Shown here: in pieces, positions 7,965-16,609 of the stretch
Position numbering within the stretch: position 1 is the first letter of the stretch
Layout: each line of letters starts with the position of its first letter
NCBI GenBank assembly: GCA_965221135.1
Contig: CBDCRZ010000157.1
Location: 1-64,000 of the forward strand
Source: Sansalvadorimonas sp965221135
GTDB taxonomy: Bacteria > Pseudomonadota > Gammaproteobacteria > Pseudomonadales > Endozoicomonadaceae
DNA: 64,000 nt
Direction of reading: 5' to 3'
The notes under the pieces: model-generated
Seen by the model: the letters and a program-made list of their open reading frames with translations, nothing else
Database searches by the model: none
What the model was told of the DNA's origin: nothing
Program-made: the position numbers and the translations under genes

Positions 7965-10900
7965 TCAGCGTCGATAGAGATTCACTCTTATATCGCCAGA
8001 GAAGAAACCACCCTCACGCCATGACGAAATAATGTTTCTTGAATCAAGCAATTTGACTAAACCCTGATTCTCGGTGGTGTTTTTCAGTATCGGCGTTTTG
8101 TACCCAGTTGTTATTTCGGAAAAAGGTCGTGGTAGATTGGCCAATACATGACGCACTTCTTCATCATTCATAAGCGAGCAATATTTGTTAAAGAGTAAAA
8201 TTCGCGTCGCTATGGGCGAAGAGTACTTTATTAAGGATTGTGCAATACTCCCGTTAAGGTTGGGTATATCGGCTTCAGTATTGACAAGAATTTGGCCTAT
8301 AAGTGCTGATCGTTCGGGAAGGTCGACGAGCGCTTCTAGGTTCATCAATTTGACTATTACTAGTTTGGCTACATTATCAATTTCAGATCGAAGAAGCGCC
8401 TCTAAGAAGTCATCGTCCAGCGCAAAGCTATCTGGTTCCGCCAAATATGCGGCGATATTGGCCGCTACGAATAGAACCTGCAAGTCCCTGTTGTCGGCTA
8501 GAGCGTCGAGACTCTCCTTAGCGAATGTGATTTTTCCTTCTTCTATCAGGATTCGAAGCTTGGCTGGTTCGAGTCCTTCAGGTAGCTTTGTGAACGATTT
8601 TGGCAGTGCGTGAGCATATTCTTTATAGGCGGCGTCAGACATCGAACCCGCATTAAGGAGGAACAAACGTAGATTCAGTGAATTCATATCACTAGGTATA
8701 GGGTGTTCCAGAATAGCCCCACGAACGGCATCTCGATCAAGATACCCAACTAGACTGTCTGCTTCGAACCCTTCACCTTCCATAAAAGTAAGACAGTTCA
8801 CCCAAGTTGGCTGAATCACACTTAACTTAAACAACATTGCGTGTAATCTCTCGGGTACACCTTCTAAAGCTGGCAGCCGGGTCGTCTGCCGTTCAAGAAA
8901 CTCCCGAAGATCATCTTGATCCAGTTCGTCGTGGAGAATTACCGCAAGAACAGCAGGTGCATCCTCCTTTGAATTCCCTTGAAGTTCCAAAAGGATATCA
9001 CGTAGGTAGCGGTCGAAATCGCGTTCGACCCGCTTCATCAAGGTTGCGTTATTCGTCGAACGTATAGTCGTGAAGTTCCTCTCACTTAGTGCCTCGAGAT
9101 CGTTCTCTCCCAAAATTTCTTGGTAAACGTATTCCAGGTTCGTGATCGTAAGCTCGAAAAGCCCCTTCTCAAACATGAAGCGTACAATTTCAGAGTGTTC
9201 TTTGATTGCAGGCATATCTTTGACCTCGAAATCGAGGCATGCAACGCGTTCTGGCGCAAACTCGGGTTTATTCAACAGAATCTCTGGGAGGTTCTCCGAA
9301 ACAAATTCCGGTAACTCGTCAAACTTCCTACCGAGCGTTTTAAGCAAGGTTTCCGGTAGATTCGAGACCAATTGGCTGACGTGGGAGATATTGTTGTGGC
9401 TGGCAATCACAGCTGGGACAAGATTCCCCCAAACATTGGCTAGTCCCGAAAGAAACCCCGCAACATCGCGGCCGCTAGTGTAATAGGCATCGAAAAACTC
9501 CTCGCAGCATTCAAATTCGGACGAGAGAAACTCGAAAAGCTTCTGTGTTTGGTCGAGGAAACGGCTCCGGTCACTCAGGAGGCTATCGACAAGCTTGACG
9601 TTCAAGACATAGCTTTGCCGGAAGTCCTCATCTCGCATCGCTGCAATGACTTCTTTTGGATTGTCGATCGGAAAACCCGGCTCAGGTGTGACGAATGCCC
9701 GTATCTGGATCAGAAACTTATTGTCATTGGGCGACAAACGACCTGAGTGAAAGAGTGAAGTGTATTGGTAGTAGGTATCGTCGAGATGGCCTTCCATAAT
9801 CAGAAAGCGGGCAAGTTCTCCGTTTTCCTTGAAATTTTCGAAAAGATCCTGTGCGCGGTTGGCGTTCAAACGAAGCAGCTCGTTGAGCTTAGCCGTGCGC
9901 AGCGTTGTAATCTTTGTTCTTAGGTCTCGTATTTGGCGCAATGTCTTGCTCTTATTATCAGCCGCCTTGCTTTCGATTTCCTCCTTGCGTTGCTGGAAGG
10001 ATTTCTGAGAATCCACCTCGCTTTGCAATTTGGAAACATCCATCTGATTAAATTGATTATGGACGTTGCGGTGGAATAGACGCGTAGCCCCGATCAGTTG
10101 CTCGAACGTATCGTGGCTGACCAGCTGGGGAAGCGTTATCCATGTTCCTCTATCAAGACTGACACTGACACTGACATCATGCGCGGAAAGCTTCTCAATC
10201 AGAGCCATAGCGTAGATTTGCCGCAACTCTCTCAGACCCGAAGGCGTCTGTTGCTCGGCGGCTTCAAGCCGCTCTTCGAGTTCCGTGATATCAGCCCTAT
10301 ACGCGGCCTCACCAGTCCTAATGAGCTCGTCTTGACGGTTCAATATTTCGGCGAGAGTACCAGCGCCGCGGTGCAGTCGCTCAAAGTCCCTTGGATAGAC
10401 GTTTTTATAGATCAGGATTGCAAGGAGCTTGTTGGCATCGAGCAGATTCTCTTCATCAGTTTCTAAATTAGCCACATAAATGGCGTATTCATTAAAGATG
10501 TTCTGAATTAACCTCAGGTCGTTCAAGTATCGCGAGACCTCTCTCAGAAACTGCTTGTCAAGGCGCCCGTCGAGCTCAAGCCTCCTTCCCTGCTCCAATA
10601 CCATGTCGATCGAATTCGATGTGTTGATAATCGGTATAACGGGAATGATGAACTCGAAGAACTTGGTTCGGTCGGTGTTGACAAACATGTCGTCGCGCAG
10701 AGCATAGAGAAATCTGATGGTGTTTTTTACGCCTACGTTCTTGTTCACGAGGCTATTAATTTCGCGCAGTGTGACGAAAATTTCGGCATTGTTAAATCGA
10801 TCTAAATCCTCAATAATTACAAGATCGTACTTGGTTGATTGGAAAAAGTAGACTATTTCGTCTAGGTGACGGTTCAGTATGGACTCCTGATCATCATGTG

Positions 10901-11618
10901 CAGGTTTTATCTCGACATCCTTTAACGAGATACTCTTGAGTGACAGACCGAAGCTCGCTACATAAAAGTGATGCAGTATTACCCAGAGGAGTGTTGTCGC
11001 GAGCGCGAAGCTCCCTAGGTTGAGCCAATTACTAAACGAGAGAGGAGCGAAAAAAGTACCGCTGATAATGTCTTCTCGCCGAGAAAACACGAACCAAATC
11101 GCGAGAATTCCAAGCATCATGTAAAGAGATTGAAAGATCGACCAAACACCAGGCGACTGAATTCTTTTGAACCGAGATAGCGGAAGTTTATTTGCATCAG
11201 CACCATACAGCATCTGCTGCAAGATACTTCTCTCAATCTCTTGACGGCTCACCTTCTCGCTCCCCAAATCGGCCTCGGGAACGAACGCAGCGAGAGAGAT
11301 ATGAAGCGCAGGCCGCCGATATTTCTTCAAGAAGGATTGAATGATGCTGCTCTTTCCTGACCCATAGGGACCAGTTAGGGCAATGTTGAAGACCTTTGGA
11401 TTGTTTGTCGCAAACAGAATCGCTTCGGAATACACGCCAGACTTGTCTGCATCATCAGTTGGCGCGAGATCTACAAACTTGGATTGTATGTCGGCTGAGC
11501 GGTCTTTGATTTCCAGCGAAGCCGCGATGTTATACAAGCTGTTGGCAAGCTTGCGTGTTAGGGAGATGATGGTCTTTATCATACGGTACTGAACAAGCCT
11601 TAAAAAACGAAAATTCAC
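7965..11618 (-). CDS. YobI-type membrane P-loop NTPase, 1217 aa
   Basis: A large STAND/KAP-like ATPase. The Walker A motif GPYGSGKS is at residues 83-90 and the Walker B motif DLVIIEDLDRF at about 265-275. Two transmembrane segments (about 161-180 and 201-222) are inserted between them, as in KAP and YobI-type NTPases. The C-terminal 750 residues are helical with a coiled coil around 435-460 and 540-600, and look like a sensor or scaffold. Homologues are rare, patchily distributed genes often found in mobile or defence loci, so membrane-anchored antiphage defence is plausible but unproven. It stands alone between IS66 debris and the plasmid control region. Its base composition is closer to the backbone than to the cassettes. 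The start could be Met13 rather than Met1. Confidence 0.7.
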   Translation of the reverse strand: MNFRFLRLVQYRMIKTIISLTRKLANSLYNIAASLEIKDRSADIQSKFVDLAPTDDADKSGVYSEAILFATNNPKVFNIALTGPYGSGKSSIIQSFLKKYRRPALHISLAAFVPEADLGSEKVSRQEIERSILQQMLYGADANKLPLSRFKRIQSPGVWSIFQSLYMMLGILAIWFVFSRREDIISGTFFAPLSFSNWLNLGSFALATTLLWVILHHFYVASFGLSLKSISLKDVEIKPAHDDQESILNRHLDEIVYFFQSTKYDLVIIEDLDRFNNAEIFVTLREINSLVNKNVGVKNTIRFLYALRDDMFVNTDRTKFFEFIIPVIPIINTSNSIDMVLEQGRRLELDGRLDKQFLREVSRYLNDLRLIQNIFNEYAIYVANLETDEENLLDANKLLAILIYKNVYPRDFERLHRGAGTLAEILNRQDELIRTGEAAYRADITELEERLEAAEQQTPSGLRELRQIYAMALIEKLSAHDVSVSVSLDRGTWITLPQLVSHDTFEQLIGATRLFHRNVHNQFNQMDVSKLQSEVDSQKSFQQRKEEIESKAADNKSKTLRQIRDLRTKITTLRTAKLNELLRLNANRAQDLFENFKENGELARFLIMEGHLDDTYYQYTSLFHSGRLSPNDNKFLIQIRAFVTPEPGFPIDNPKEVIAAMRDEDFRQSYVLNVKLVDSLLSDRSRFLDQTQKLFEFLSSEFECCEEFFDAYYTSGRDVAGFLSGLANVWGNLVPAVIASHNNISHVSQLVSNLPETLLKTLGRKFDELPEFVSENLPEILLNKPEFAPERVACLDFEVKDMPAIKEHSEIVRFMFEKGLFELTITNLEYVYQEILGENDLEALSERNFTTIRSTNNATLMKRVERDFDRYLRDILLELQGNSKEDAPAVLAVILHDELDQDDLREFLERQTTRLPALEGVPERLHAMLFKLSVIQPTWVNCLTFMEGEGFEADSLVGYLDRDAVRGAILEHPIPSDMNSLNLRLFLLNAGSMSDAAYKEYAHALPKSFTKLPEGLEPAKLRILIEEGKITFAKESLDALADNRDLQVLFVAANIAAYLAEPDSFALDDDFLEALLRSEIDNVAKLVIVKLMNLEALVDLPERSALIGQILVNTEADIPNLNGSIAQSLIKYSSPIATRILLFNKYCSLMNDEEVRHVLANLPRPFSEITTGYKTPILKNTTENQGLVKLLDSRNIISSWREGGFFSGDIRVNLYRR

Positions 11619-11622
11619 GAAA

Positions 11623-11640
11623 GACTGATTTAAATCAGTC
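11623..11640. promoter_or_regulatory. perfect palindrome upstream of the NTPase gene
   Basis: GACTGATTTAAATCAGTC lies just upstream of the NTPase start. It could be an operator for that gene or, reading rightward with the following CTCCTTTT, a weak terminator. Confidence 0.35.
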
Positions 11641-11679
11641 CTCCTTTTCCTGGATAAAAAAGATGGGTGCCTGAGATTA

Positions 11680-11692
11680 TTTAGCCGCTAAA
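11680..11692. promoter_or_regulatory. KorB operator OB-1
   Basis: Exact TTTAGCCGCTAAA, the RK2 KorB operator consensus (TTTAGCSGCTAAA). It lies beyond the korB terminator, at the border of the backbone and the NTPase cargo. Confidence 0.85.
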
Positions 11693-11718
11693 AAAAATCA
11701 ACCAGTATCGACCGACAC

Positions 11719-11745
11719 AAAAACCGGCTAGGCCGGTTTTTTTTC
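11719..11745 (-). terminator. bidirectional rho-independent terminator after korB
   Basis: The stem ACCGGC-TAG-GCCGGT is flanked by A and T runs on both strands, 14 bp beyond the korB stop. Confidence 0.8.
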
Positions 11746-11758
11746 TCGTCCCAGTCTG

Positions 11759-12829
11759 TCAGTCTGGGATAACCGACACTAACTGAAGCTCCCCCAAATC
11801 AACCTCTTCTTCCCCTCCATCATCAAGAGAAATCCAGCCGAAGCCGTCCATTTCCGGCAACCTGTCTATCAACAGATTGCCCAGCCGCTGCTTATAGATG
11901 ATGCGAACAACCCCCTTCGATGTATGCTTAGGATTGGCTGGTTTCTGTTCTGGCTCCTGATCGGCAGACACCTTAGCGGGTTTGGCTGGTTTCTGTTCCG
12001 GCTCCGGGTCGCCTCCTTCAGAAACCTTGTCAGCATCAGCTACCCCCTCAAAAACATCAACAGTCTGAGGGTCGCGGGGTGATGATGGCTGATTCTCTTC
12101 CTGGCTGAATACTATACCCGGTTTTTTCTTAGCCTCGGTCTGCTCCTCAATCCATGCTTTAAGCAGCTTTATAGAACCCCTTGTTAGTTCCTGGTCGGGG
12201 TCAGATAACCATTGTTCAACAGATACTTTGTCTTTCTTGGTGAGCTTGGCCAACTCGTTAATCACTGTCACATCCTCACACCGCCCGGTATAAAACACAT
12301 CAGCAACAACGTGTGGAAGATCAAGCAATACATAGTGTTGGGATATGTAGGAATTGGATTTCCCCAGTGCCTTCGCAATATCCCCTTTTTTCACACCCTT
12401 CTTAACTTCTTCACCGACAAACTCTGCAATTTCTCTTGGGGTTAAACTGTCTCTTTGCAGATTTTCTACAACCTGATCGGCCTTGTTGTAGTCTTCATCA
12501 ATAAAACCGGGAATAGTATTTTTGCCCGCCAGAATAGAAGCCCGGAAGCGCCGCGCCCCATGATTAATAATGTGTCGTGCAGGGTCGTCTGGGTGCGTTC
12601 TGACAGAGATAGGGGTTTTAACACCTCTGCCTTTTATGTTGCTGGCCAGCTCTTTAAGTGACTCTTCATCAAAAGTCTTTCGGGGCTGATCGGGGTCTTC
12701 ATCAATCGATGCAATATCAAATTCAGTCGGACCCCCGGTGGATTCCGCAGTTTCCAGCATATCTGATAGGTCGCCCAAACCACCGAAACCCAAATCCCCC
12801 ATAGCATCACCCTTTTTATCAGCAATCAT
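11759..12829 (-). CDS. korB: KorB, ParB-family global repressor and partition protein
   Basis: This 356-aa ParB homologue is collinear with RK2 KorB. The N-terminal region has GLGDLSDMLE and IDEDPDQPRKTFDEESL. The ParB core carries the arginine-rich INHGARRFRA and ENLQRDSLTPREIAEF. A helix-turn-helix (KKGDIAKALGKSNSYISQH) follows, then a charged Pro/Glu linker (about 240-300). The C-terminal SH3-like dimerisation domain contains NLLIDRLPEMDGFGWISLDD. KorB acts with IncC in partition and represses many promoters by binding TTTAGCSGCTAAA; twelve exact sites are present here. ATG 12829 overlaps the incC stop (TGATG); a GTG at 12832 is an alternative. Confidence 0.95.
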   Translation of the reverse strand: MIADKKGDAMGDLGFGGLGDLSDMLETAESTGGPTEFDIASIDEDPDQPRKTFDEESLKELASNIKGRGVKTPISVRTHPDDPARHIINHGARRFRASILAGKNTIPGFIDEDYNKADQVVENLQRDSLTPREIAEFVGEEVKKGVKKGDIAKALGKSNSYISQHYVLLDLPHVVADVFYTGRCEDVTVINELAKLTKKDKVSVEQWLSDPDQELTRGSIKLLKAWIEEQTEAKKKPGIVFSQEENQPSSPRDPQTVDVFEGVADADKVSEGGDPEPEQKPAKPAKVSADQEPEQKPANPKHTSKGVVRIIYKQRLGNLLIDRLPEMDGFGWISLDDGGEEEVDLGELQLVSVIPD

Positions 12830-13590
12830 CACTTAAACCCCATTTCTTTGGAAACATAGCTGGCAAGCGCCTTAACCTCTTTCCCGGCCACCCTCGCTGC
12901 GGTCTTCTTAATCTTCCAGACAGGCACCCCCTTCGACAGCGCATCAGCAATACTGCTACGCAGACCTATTGCTGTTGGCAGCATCAAACTAGGGAACGCT
13001 TTGGATAGTTCTTCTAGGTGCGCCCTATGTCGTGGATTGCGCCCATCAACTTTGCTGGCGGCCATTCCCAAAAACCGAAGTTTCTTGTTCCTTTTCTTCA
13101 CATTGGAAATTGTCGCCATCATTTTCTTAATGCCTTTGATGGAATACACCTCAAGCTCGATAGGCGAAAGAACATAATCTGCTGAGAACAAACTTGCTAC
13201 CATTGCGTTTCCTAGAGAGGGAGGGGTGTCCACAATACATAAATCAAAGCCTGCCCCATCCAACACACTAACAACCTGCTTGAAGCTCACAGATGCGTCG
13301 GACAGCGAGTGTTTATCAATATCTGCCAGCCCAGCATCGGCCTCGATGAGTACCACTCCCCCTTCAACTGGTTTTACCTTGTCCTTTATGGACTTGGTGT
13401 CGCCAGTGAAAACCTGAGAAGCCACACTCCCTGATCTGTGAAGTTGAAGTGTGTGTGATGCGTTCCCTTGTGTATCCCCATCAATCACCACCACCTTTTT
13501 TCCCTGCTCCGCAAAATAAAAGGCCAGGTGAACAACGAACGAGGTTTTACCAACTCCTCCTTTCTGGTTAGCAACAACCATATTTTTCAT
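12829..13590 (-). CDS. incC: IncC, ParA-family partition ATPase
   Basis: A 253-aa Walker-type ATPase with the deviant Walker A QKGGVGKTS near the N-terminus, the switch motif DGDTQGNAS, and DLCIVDTPPSLG. It lacks an N-terminal DNA-binding extension, so it corresponds in size to the short RK2 form IncC2. It uses ATP-dependent nucleoid binding to move KorB-bound plasmids and also helps KorB repress transcription. It lies between korA (10 bp upstream) and korB (overlapping), the same control operon as in RK2. Confidence 0.95.
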   Translation of the reverse strand: MKNMVVANQKGGVGKTSFVVHLAFYFAEQGKKVVVIDGDTQGNASHTLQLHRSGSVASQVFTGDTKSIKDKVKPVEGGVVLIEADAGLADIDKHSLSDASVSFKQVVSVLDGAGFDLCIVDTPPSLGNAMVASLFSADYVLSPIELEVYSIKGIKKMMATISNVKKRNKKLRFLGMAASKVDGRNPRHRAHLEELSKAFPSLMLPTAIGLRSSIADALSKGVPVWKIKKTAARVAGKEVKALASYVSKEMGFK

Positions 13591-13600
13591 TCTTCAATTC

Positions 13601-13894
13601 CTATTTTTTTGCGGTGTGTTTTGCCCACATAGACACAATAAACGCTTTTTGTTCGGGGATGATAACAGCGGGTGTTCTGACAAATCCCACAGGAATATTT
13701 GCTTCCCTGTAAGCTGCCCACTCCCTGCTTACGGTTTGAGAGACTGCCCCTTTGGTTATGCCTTCCTGATCGGCACACTTACACTGCTTTTGGCCACAGA
13801 CCAGCACAGCATGAGCCACCCGTTGCGCCACGCCCCCTATATCCATGTTTCGCACAACGTCCTGAAAACCTTGTTCCTTGATAACGTTTTTCAT
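13601..13894 (-). CDS. korA: KorA (TrfB) family transcriptional repressor
   Basis: From Met 13894 the 97-residue protein aligns end to end with RK2 KorA: GITKGAVSQTVSREWAAYRE is the recognition helix region, then IPVGFVRTPAVIIPEQKAFI. The frame is open back to 13948, but the promoter -10 at 13955-13960 would make that start leaderless, so 13894 is chosen. KorA represses korA and other operons cooperatively with KorB. An OA-like operator overlaps its own promoter. Confidence 0.9.
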   Translation of the reverse strand: MKNVIKEQGFQDVVRNMDIGGVAQRVAHAVLVCGQKQCKCADQEGITKGAVSQTVSREWAAYREANIPVGFVRTPAVIIPEQKAFIVSMWAKHTAKK

Positions 13895-13954
13895 TCGATA
13901 TATCCGAAATTTATCTTGAAAAAGCCGAAAGACAAAACCAGCTGACATACTGTA

Positions 13955-13982
13955 AGTTTACCTAAACAACTAAAATAATCAA
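13955..13982 (-). promoter_or_regulatory. korA operon promoter with KorA operator (OA-like)
   Basis: Reading leftward: -35 TTGATT (13982-13977), a 16-bp spacer and -10 TAAACT (13960-13955). The palindrome GTTTAGGTAAAC (13956-13967) differs by one base from the RK2 OA sequence GTTTAGCTAAAC and overlaps the -10, as OA does in RK2 promoters. This predicts autoregulation of korA-incC-korB. Confidence 0.7.
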
Positions 13983-14023
13983 TATATCGAACACGATAAA
14001 ATAAAGAATATGAGAGACACCTA

Positions 14024-14039
14024 ACTAGGATCCCTAGTG
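14024..14039. promoter_or_regulatory. short palindrome ACTAGGATCCCTAGT
   Basis: Arms ACTAGG and CCTAGT surround ATC in the leader between the small membrane gene and korA. Its function is unknown; it may be an additional operator. Confidence 0.3.
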
Positions 14040-14098
14040 TCCGGGTGGGCATATGGAAAAGAAAAAGCGGACTAAAGGAGAGACAGGGTTGTCAGTTT

Positions 14099-14111
14099 TT
14101 TAGCCGCTAAA
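14099..14111. promoter_or_regulatory. KorB operator OB-2
   Basis: Exact TTTAGCCGCTAAA directly after the stop of the small membrane gene and about 130 bp upstream of the korA promoter -35. This is a typical operator-distal OB distance. Confidence 0.9.
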
Positions 14112-14112
14112 A

Positions 14113-14334
14113 TTAAGAATCGTGCATAACGGGGGGTTTATAGCTGGTTACAAAAGCCGTAAGGAGAGTGTATGCCACAAAATAACCAATAAACACCCAC
14201 CAACTCCCACCCGCAACCACCAGGGCGAGTTGGTAGAGAATATAAACCCCACCCACAAAACGCACAACCGGCCACGTGAAAAGCAACAGGAACCACACTG
14301 GGGTCACCACCCAACTAATAAACATCCTAGACAT
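14113..14334 (-). CDS. small inner-membrane protein, 73 aa
   Basis: Two or three hydrophobic segments with a short polar C-terminus; no family recognised. It starts 18 bp after the rep stop and reads the same way, so it is probably the second gene of the rep operon. RK2-like plasmids often carry small membrane genes near their control regions, but I cannot assign this one. Confidence 0.55.
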   Translation of the reverse strand: MSRMFISWVVTPVWFLLLFTWPVVRFVGGVYILYQLALVVAGGSWWVFIGYFVAYTLLTAFVTSYKPPVMHDS

Positions 14335-14352
14335 AAAGCCCTCCCTGGCTTC

Positions 14353-15486
14353 TTAATCCTTCTCAGGCCAATCATCATATTCCCCTTGCTCTGCCCATGA
14401 CGTATCTGAAAAACCTGCAGGGGCAGCTCGATCTTTCGCTTTTTCGATGGCAGCCTCATCTTCCTGCCTCATTGTTTTCAATATTCCACGCAAATAGCTG
14501 TAGCGGCCTTTCTTAAATTCAAAACCGGGCTTGGCTGCCATTCGGGACAATGTAAGCAGTGCCTCTGTTAAAAATGCTTTTTCGTAGGCCGTCACTATCA
14601 TAACAGCGTCCTGATCTTCGACGTCTGGAACGATAGTTTTTAGCATGGAGAGCATGCCCTCATCAAAGTCAGCGGGAAGCAGTCTGGGTTCATCGGGAGT
14701 ATCTATAGGTACAAATTGAACATTTGTCCGAATGATAAATTTTATAGCTACAACCTTCCGCCCCCCTTTGATTAGCTGGTAATCAAACTGTAGATCGGTC
14801 TTATCCTTCAGTTCGTTTTGTGCTCGATCAATGACATTCACACGAAACGAATCAAACCGACCACTGTATGCTGTTTTTTTAACCCCAAGAATTGCGCGTA
14901 AATCATCGACTGATTTTTGGTAAAAGCTAACAGAACCTTGGCTTTTTCCTAGGTTGTGACTTTTCCTTAGCAACTCATACAGGCGGATGGAATAACGGGA
15001 TACTAACCCCGATAGCTGAATAAGTTGGTAGCGCGTAAAATTACCAGCAAAATCCCTTATATGCTCTTCTATACGGCTCTCAAATTCGACCGTTAGAACC
15101 CCTTCTGACTCGTCATCGAAATCAAATGATCGGAACAACCCTAACGATACAAAACCCGGCTTTCCGTCCGCTCTTTCTACCTCAACCACTATTGATTTCA
15201 ATTCCCGCACATAAGATCGGATATTCTTATAAAATCCAGTTTTATGAACCCCCGCTATCTTAGACAGCTCCGATATGGAATACCGAAATGTGGGGAGGGG
15301 GACGTGACTTTTACTCGGCCTGGGATCAACCCTACTAATGACGGAGGCCACTATCTTCTGAGCAGCAGCACTTAATATATACCGCCCCTCAATCAATTTG
15401 TTGCTCTTATAAACAACACCATCCTTGCTGATTGTGGTGTTCTCGCCTTCCATGCTTCGCACTTTTATTTTCTCATCTAACAGCAT
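14353..15486 (-). CDS. plasmid replication initiator, Rep_3 superfamily
   Basis: A 377-aa initiator of the Rep_3 type. The first winged-helix domain begins with VVYKSNKLIEGRYILSAAAQ and includes YSISELSKIAGVHKTGFYKN. The second includes YQLIQLSGLVSRYSIRLYEL and DDLRAILGVKK. The C-terminal 90 residues are family-specific. Such proteins bind origin iterons as monomers, open the duplex and repress their own gene as dimers. Iterons lie immediately upstream of the gene. It replaces TrfA, the usual IncP initiator, although everything around it is IncP-like. Confidence 0.88.
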   Translation of the reverse strand: MLLDEKIKVRSMEGENTTISKDGVVYKSNKLIEGRYILSAAAQKIVASVISRVDPRPSKSHVPLPTFRYSISELSKIAGVHKTGFYKNIRSYVRELKSIVVEVERADGKPGFVSLGLFRSFDFDDESEGVLTVEFESRIEEHIRDFAGNFTRYQLIQLSGLVSRYSIRLYELLRKSHNLGKSQGSVSFYQKSVDDLRAILGVKKTAYSGRFDSFRVNVIDRAQNELKDKTDLQFDYQLIKGGRKVVAIKFIIRTNVQFVPIDTPDEPRLLPADFDEGMLSMLKTIVPDVEDQDAVMIVTAYEKAFLTEALLTLSRMAAKPGFEFKKGRYSYLRGILKTMRQEDEAAIEKAKDRAAPAGFSDTSWAEQGEYDDWPEKD

Positions 15487-15576
15487 ACTAATAGCGCCTG
15501 CCCGCCAACTTCACACCAACCAATACAAAAACAGCGATGAAACCACAGTTAAAACCACCCCTCTTACCTTCTTACC

Positions 15577-15990
15577 CCTAGTTATGTCTAATCAACTAGG
15601 AATTAACAGGCTTTTAGCTCGAAAATGGTAGACATAGCTAGGGGCTAAACCAAATAGTAAACCCTAAAACCCACACCCACAACCCCAAAAGTAGACAAAG
15701 CTAGTGGTTAAGTAGATAAAGCTAGGCCTCAAGAAGACAAAGCTAGGTATATAATAGACAAAGCTGGGGGTGAAGTAGACAAAGCTAGGTGTATTATCCC
15801 ATCAGCCCAGTTGTGGCGCGGGTTTCAGGCGAGTGTAAAACAAGAACAAACAAGCTTAAAACAAGTAAAACACACAAACACACGCTGGTTAGTGGGGTGA
15901 CATTTGTTGTAACCCTCGCAACTGAACAACAAACCCAACTTGCAGAGTGTGTAGATATATCTGAATTTATAAATTAAGGTATATGATTGT
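15577..15990. other. vegetative replication origin with 21-bp iterons
   Basis: Five direct repeats of TAGACAAAGCTAGG start at 15692, 15713, 15734, 15755 and 15776, exactly 21 bp apart. A further copy is at 15629, which is 63 bp (three periods) from the first, and an inverted copy is at 15577-15590. An AT-rich stretch (about 15945-16010) follows and could be the unwinding element. The inverted pair nearest rep would suit dimer-mediated autorepression. I see no clear DnaA box. No gene is supported in 15790-16090. Confidence 0.85.
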
Positions 15991-16073
15991 ATAAAGCGTT
16001 TTTATAATGGTTGTTGGGTTTACTGGTGCTGTTAGATCGCATAGGGTTTAAGTTACTGGTCTCTTTTTGTTTT

Positions 16074-16086
16074 TTTAGCCGCTAAA
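16074..16086. promoter_or_regulatory. KorB operator OB-3
   Basis: Exact TTTAGCCGCTAAA 18 bp upstream of trbA, placing the whole trb operon under KorB. Confidence 0.9.
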
Positions 16087-16103
16087 ATTTCAGGTTGTAC
16101 ACA

Positions 16104-16451
16104 TTGACTATTGCTGACGTTTTCCACTCCAATATCACTAGGGCGCTAAAGGCTCAAAACATCACCAAACAGGAGTTGTCACGCCGTTCAGGGGTGTCTG
16201 TGTCTTTCTTGTCTGATCTGACCAACGGCAAGGCCAACCCCTCCCTGAAAGTGATTTCAATGGTGGCTGATGCTCTGGGTGTGTCTGAGGTTGAACTGCT
16301 TACTTCGCCCAGGTCTGGGATGATCGTGGAAACCGAGGGGTTTCCCATTGGTGTGGTTGAAATAAAGTCGGCGGTTGTTCCAGAGCAAAAAGCATTTATT
16401 ATTAAACAGTGGGATGCACAGACCCGCGCAAACATTGAACGGGAAACATAG
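16104..16451 (+). CDS. trbA: TrbA-type repressor of transfer genes
   Basis: About 115 aa in two parts. The N-terminal XRE helix-turn-helix has KQELSRRSGVSVSFLSDLTN, and the C-terminal segment PIGVVEIKSAVVPEQKAFII resembles the tail of the KorA protein in this window. RK2 TrbA has the same composite structure, lies directly upstream of trbB, and represses the tra and trb promoters. The start is taken as TTG 16104, with CAGG eight bases upstream; TTG 16095 is possible. It is preceded by a KorB operator. Confidence 0.85.
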   Translation: MTIADVFHSNITRALKAQNITKQELSRRSGVSVSFLSDLTNGKANPSLKVISMVADALGVSEVELLTSPRSGMIVETEGFPIGVVEIKSAVVPEQKAFIIKQWDAQTRANIERET

Positions 16452-16609
16452 GTTTCTTCATTTGGAGTAAACCAAAAAATCCTTCAGCTCCTCCCCCTCC
16501 TATGGCTGCCCCCCCCCCCCCACAAAAAATAATTAAATAATCTTGCAGTCTGTACGTGTTCGATATATCGTTTATTCGTGGATATTGCTTATCAAATGGA
16601 TTTGATGTG

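Noticed and set aside
8185..11592. Plus-strand ORFs opposite the YobI-type NTPase
   Set aside because: Reverse-frame shadows of a gene with clear Walker motifs.
14353..15486. TrfA, the IncP replication initiator
   Set aside because: The gene has Rep_3 winged-helix motifs and its own 21-bp iterons. No TrfA-like motif and no RK2-type iterons are seen.
15789..15977. 62-codon ORF overlapping the iteron region
   Set aside because: It starts in the last iteron, has no RBS and shows no family resemblance. The region is better explained as oriV.
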